From Candidatus Omnitrophota bacterium (GTDB lineage: Bacteria > Omnitrophota > Gorgyraeia > JAGLLT01), in the NCBI GenBank assembly GCA_030630095.1, contig DAOVNW010000058.1, positions 1 through 6,501 on the forward strand: a DNA stretch of 6,501 nt, read 5' to 3'. The position numbers and the translations under genes were made by a program. The notes beneath the pieces are model-generated. The model searched no databases, was not told where the DNA came from, and saw only the letters and a program-made list of their open reading frames with translations. Every line of letters begins with the position of its first letter. Position 1 is the stretch's first letter. This document shows, in pieces, positions 6,449 through 6,501 of the stretch.

Positions 6449-6501
6449 CTATATCAACCCTTCGGTTTCATTAAAGCCATTCATAATATTCATATTCTGA
6501 A
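6449..6501 (-). CDS. argC: N-acetyl-gamma-glutamyl-phosphate reductase, C-terminal end (cut by window edge)
   Basis: Only the last 16 codons and the TAG stop lie in the window. In the frame ending at 6449 the minus strand reads QNMNIMNGFNETEGLI and stops. This matches the conserved end of the argC product, where QNMN, a short hydrophobic/Gly stretch and DETxGL are typical. The enzyme reduces N-acetylglutamyl phosphate to the semialdehyde with NADPH, the third step, between ArgB and ArgD. The stop abuts the argJ start with no spacer, so the two genes are almost certainly cotranscribed and probably translationally coupled. The catalytic cysteine and the nucleotide-binding domain are upstream of the window. 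The call rests on a short tail plus the argC-argJ order common in bacteria. Confidence 0.87.
   Translation of the reverse strand, partial: QNMNIMNGFNETEGLI

Noticed and set aside
6476..6492. An AT-rich near-palindrome (ATGAATATTATGAAT-like on the minus strand) resembling an ARG-box half-site, just before argJ.
   Set aside because: It lies in the coding end of argC (QNMNIMNG), the second half is a direct and not an inverted copy, and argJ follows argC with no spacer. The resemblance is explained by codons.

Overview
The window is one block of arginine biosynthesis genes, all on the minus strand and read from high to low coordinates: argC (3' end only), argJ, argB, argD, argF, a 304-codon exported protein of unknown function, argG, and argH (5' end only). 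Gaps between neighbours are 0, 5, 10 and 3 bases, then a 4-base overlap, then 15 and 76 bases. I see no terminator or promoter between them, so this looks like one operon, argCJBDF-X-GH, whose promoter lies upstream of position 6501, outside the window.

The genes cover almost the whole route to arginine. ArgB phosphorylates N-acetylglutamate, ArgC reduces the product, ArgD transaminates it to N-acetylornithine, and ArgJ moves the acetyl group back to glutamate and frees ornithine. ArgF makes citrulline, ArgG makes argininosuccinate and ArgH releases arginine. The presence of argJ indicates the acetyl-recycling form of the pathway. The N-terminal helix and C-terminal segment of ArgB look like those of arginine-inhibited kinases, so feedback control probably acts there.

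The one gene that does not belong to the pathway is X (1344-2258). It has a signal peptide, a small N-terminal beta-rich module and a larger region resembling the LolA/LolB lipoprotein-carrier fold. It overlaps argF by ATGA. In the actinobacterial order argCJBDFRGH this slot holds the repressor gene argR; here it holds an envelope protein. It is the most interesting gene in the window.

The only non-coding stretch of any size is the 76 bases between argG and argH. It contains a short tandem CTTAATC repeat interrupted by a 19-base GC-richer segment. No RNA genes, CRISPR arrays, insertion sequences or phage genes are visible.

Organism: a bacterium, moderately AT-rich by eye, with lysine-rich proteins and an envelope protein of a type expected in a two-membrane cell. 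The style fits an uncultivated deep-branching lineage such as Omnitrophota (formerly OP3) or a related PVC-group organism. That placement is an inference from general resemblance and was not tested. The pathway genes themselves are ordinary; I see no clearly new biological system beyond the unexplained envelope gene and the repeat.
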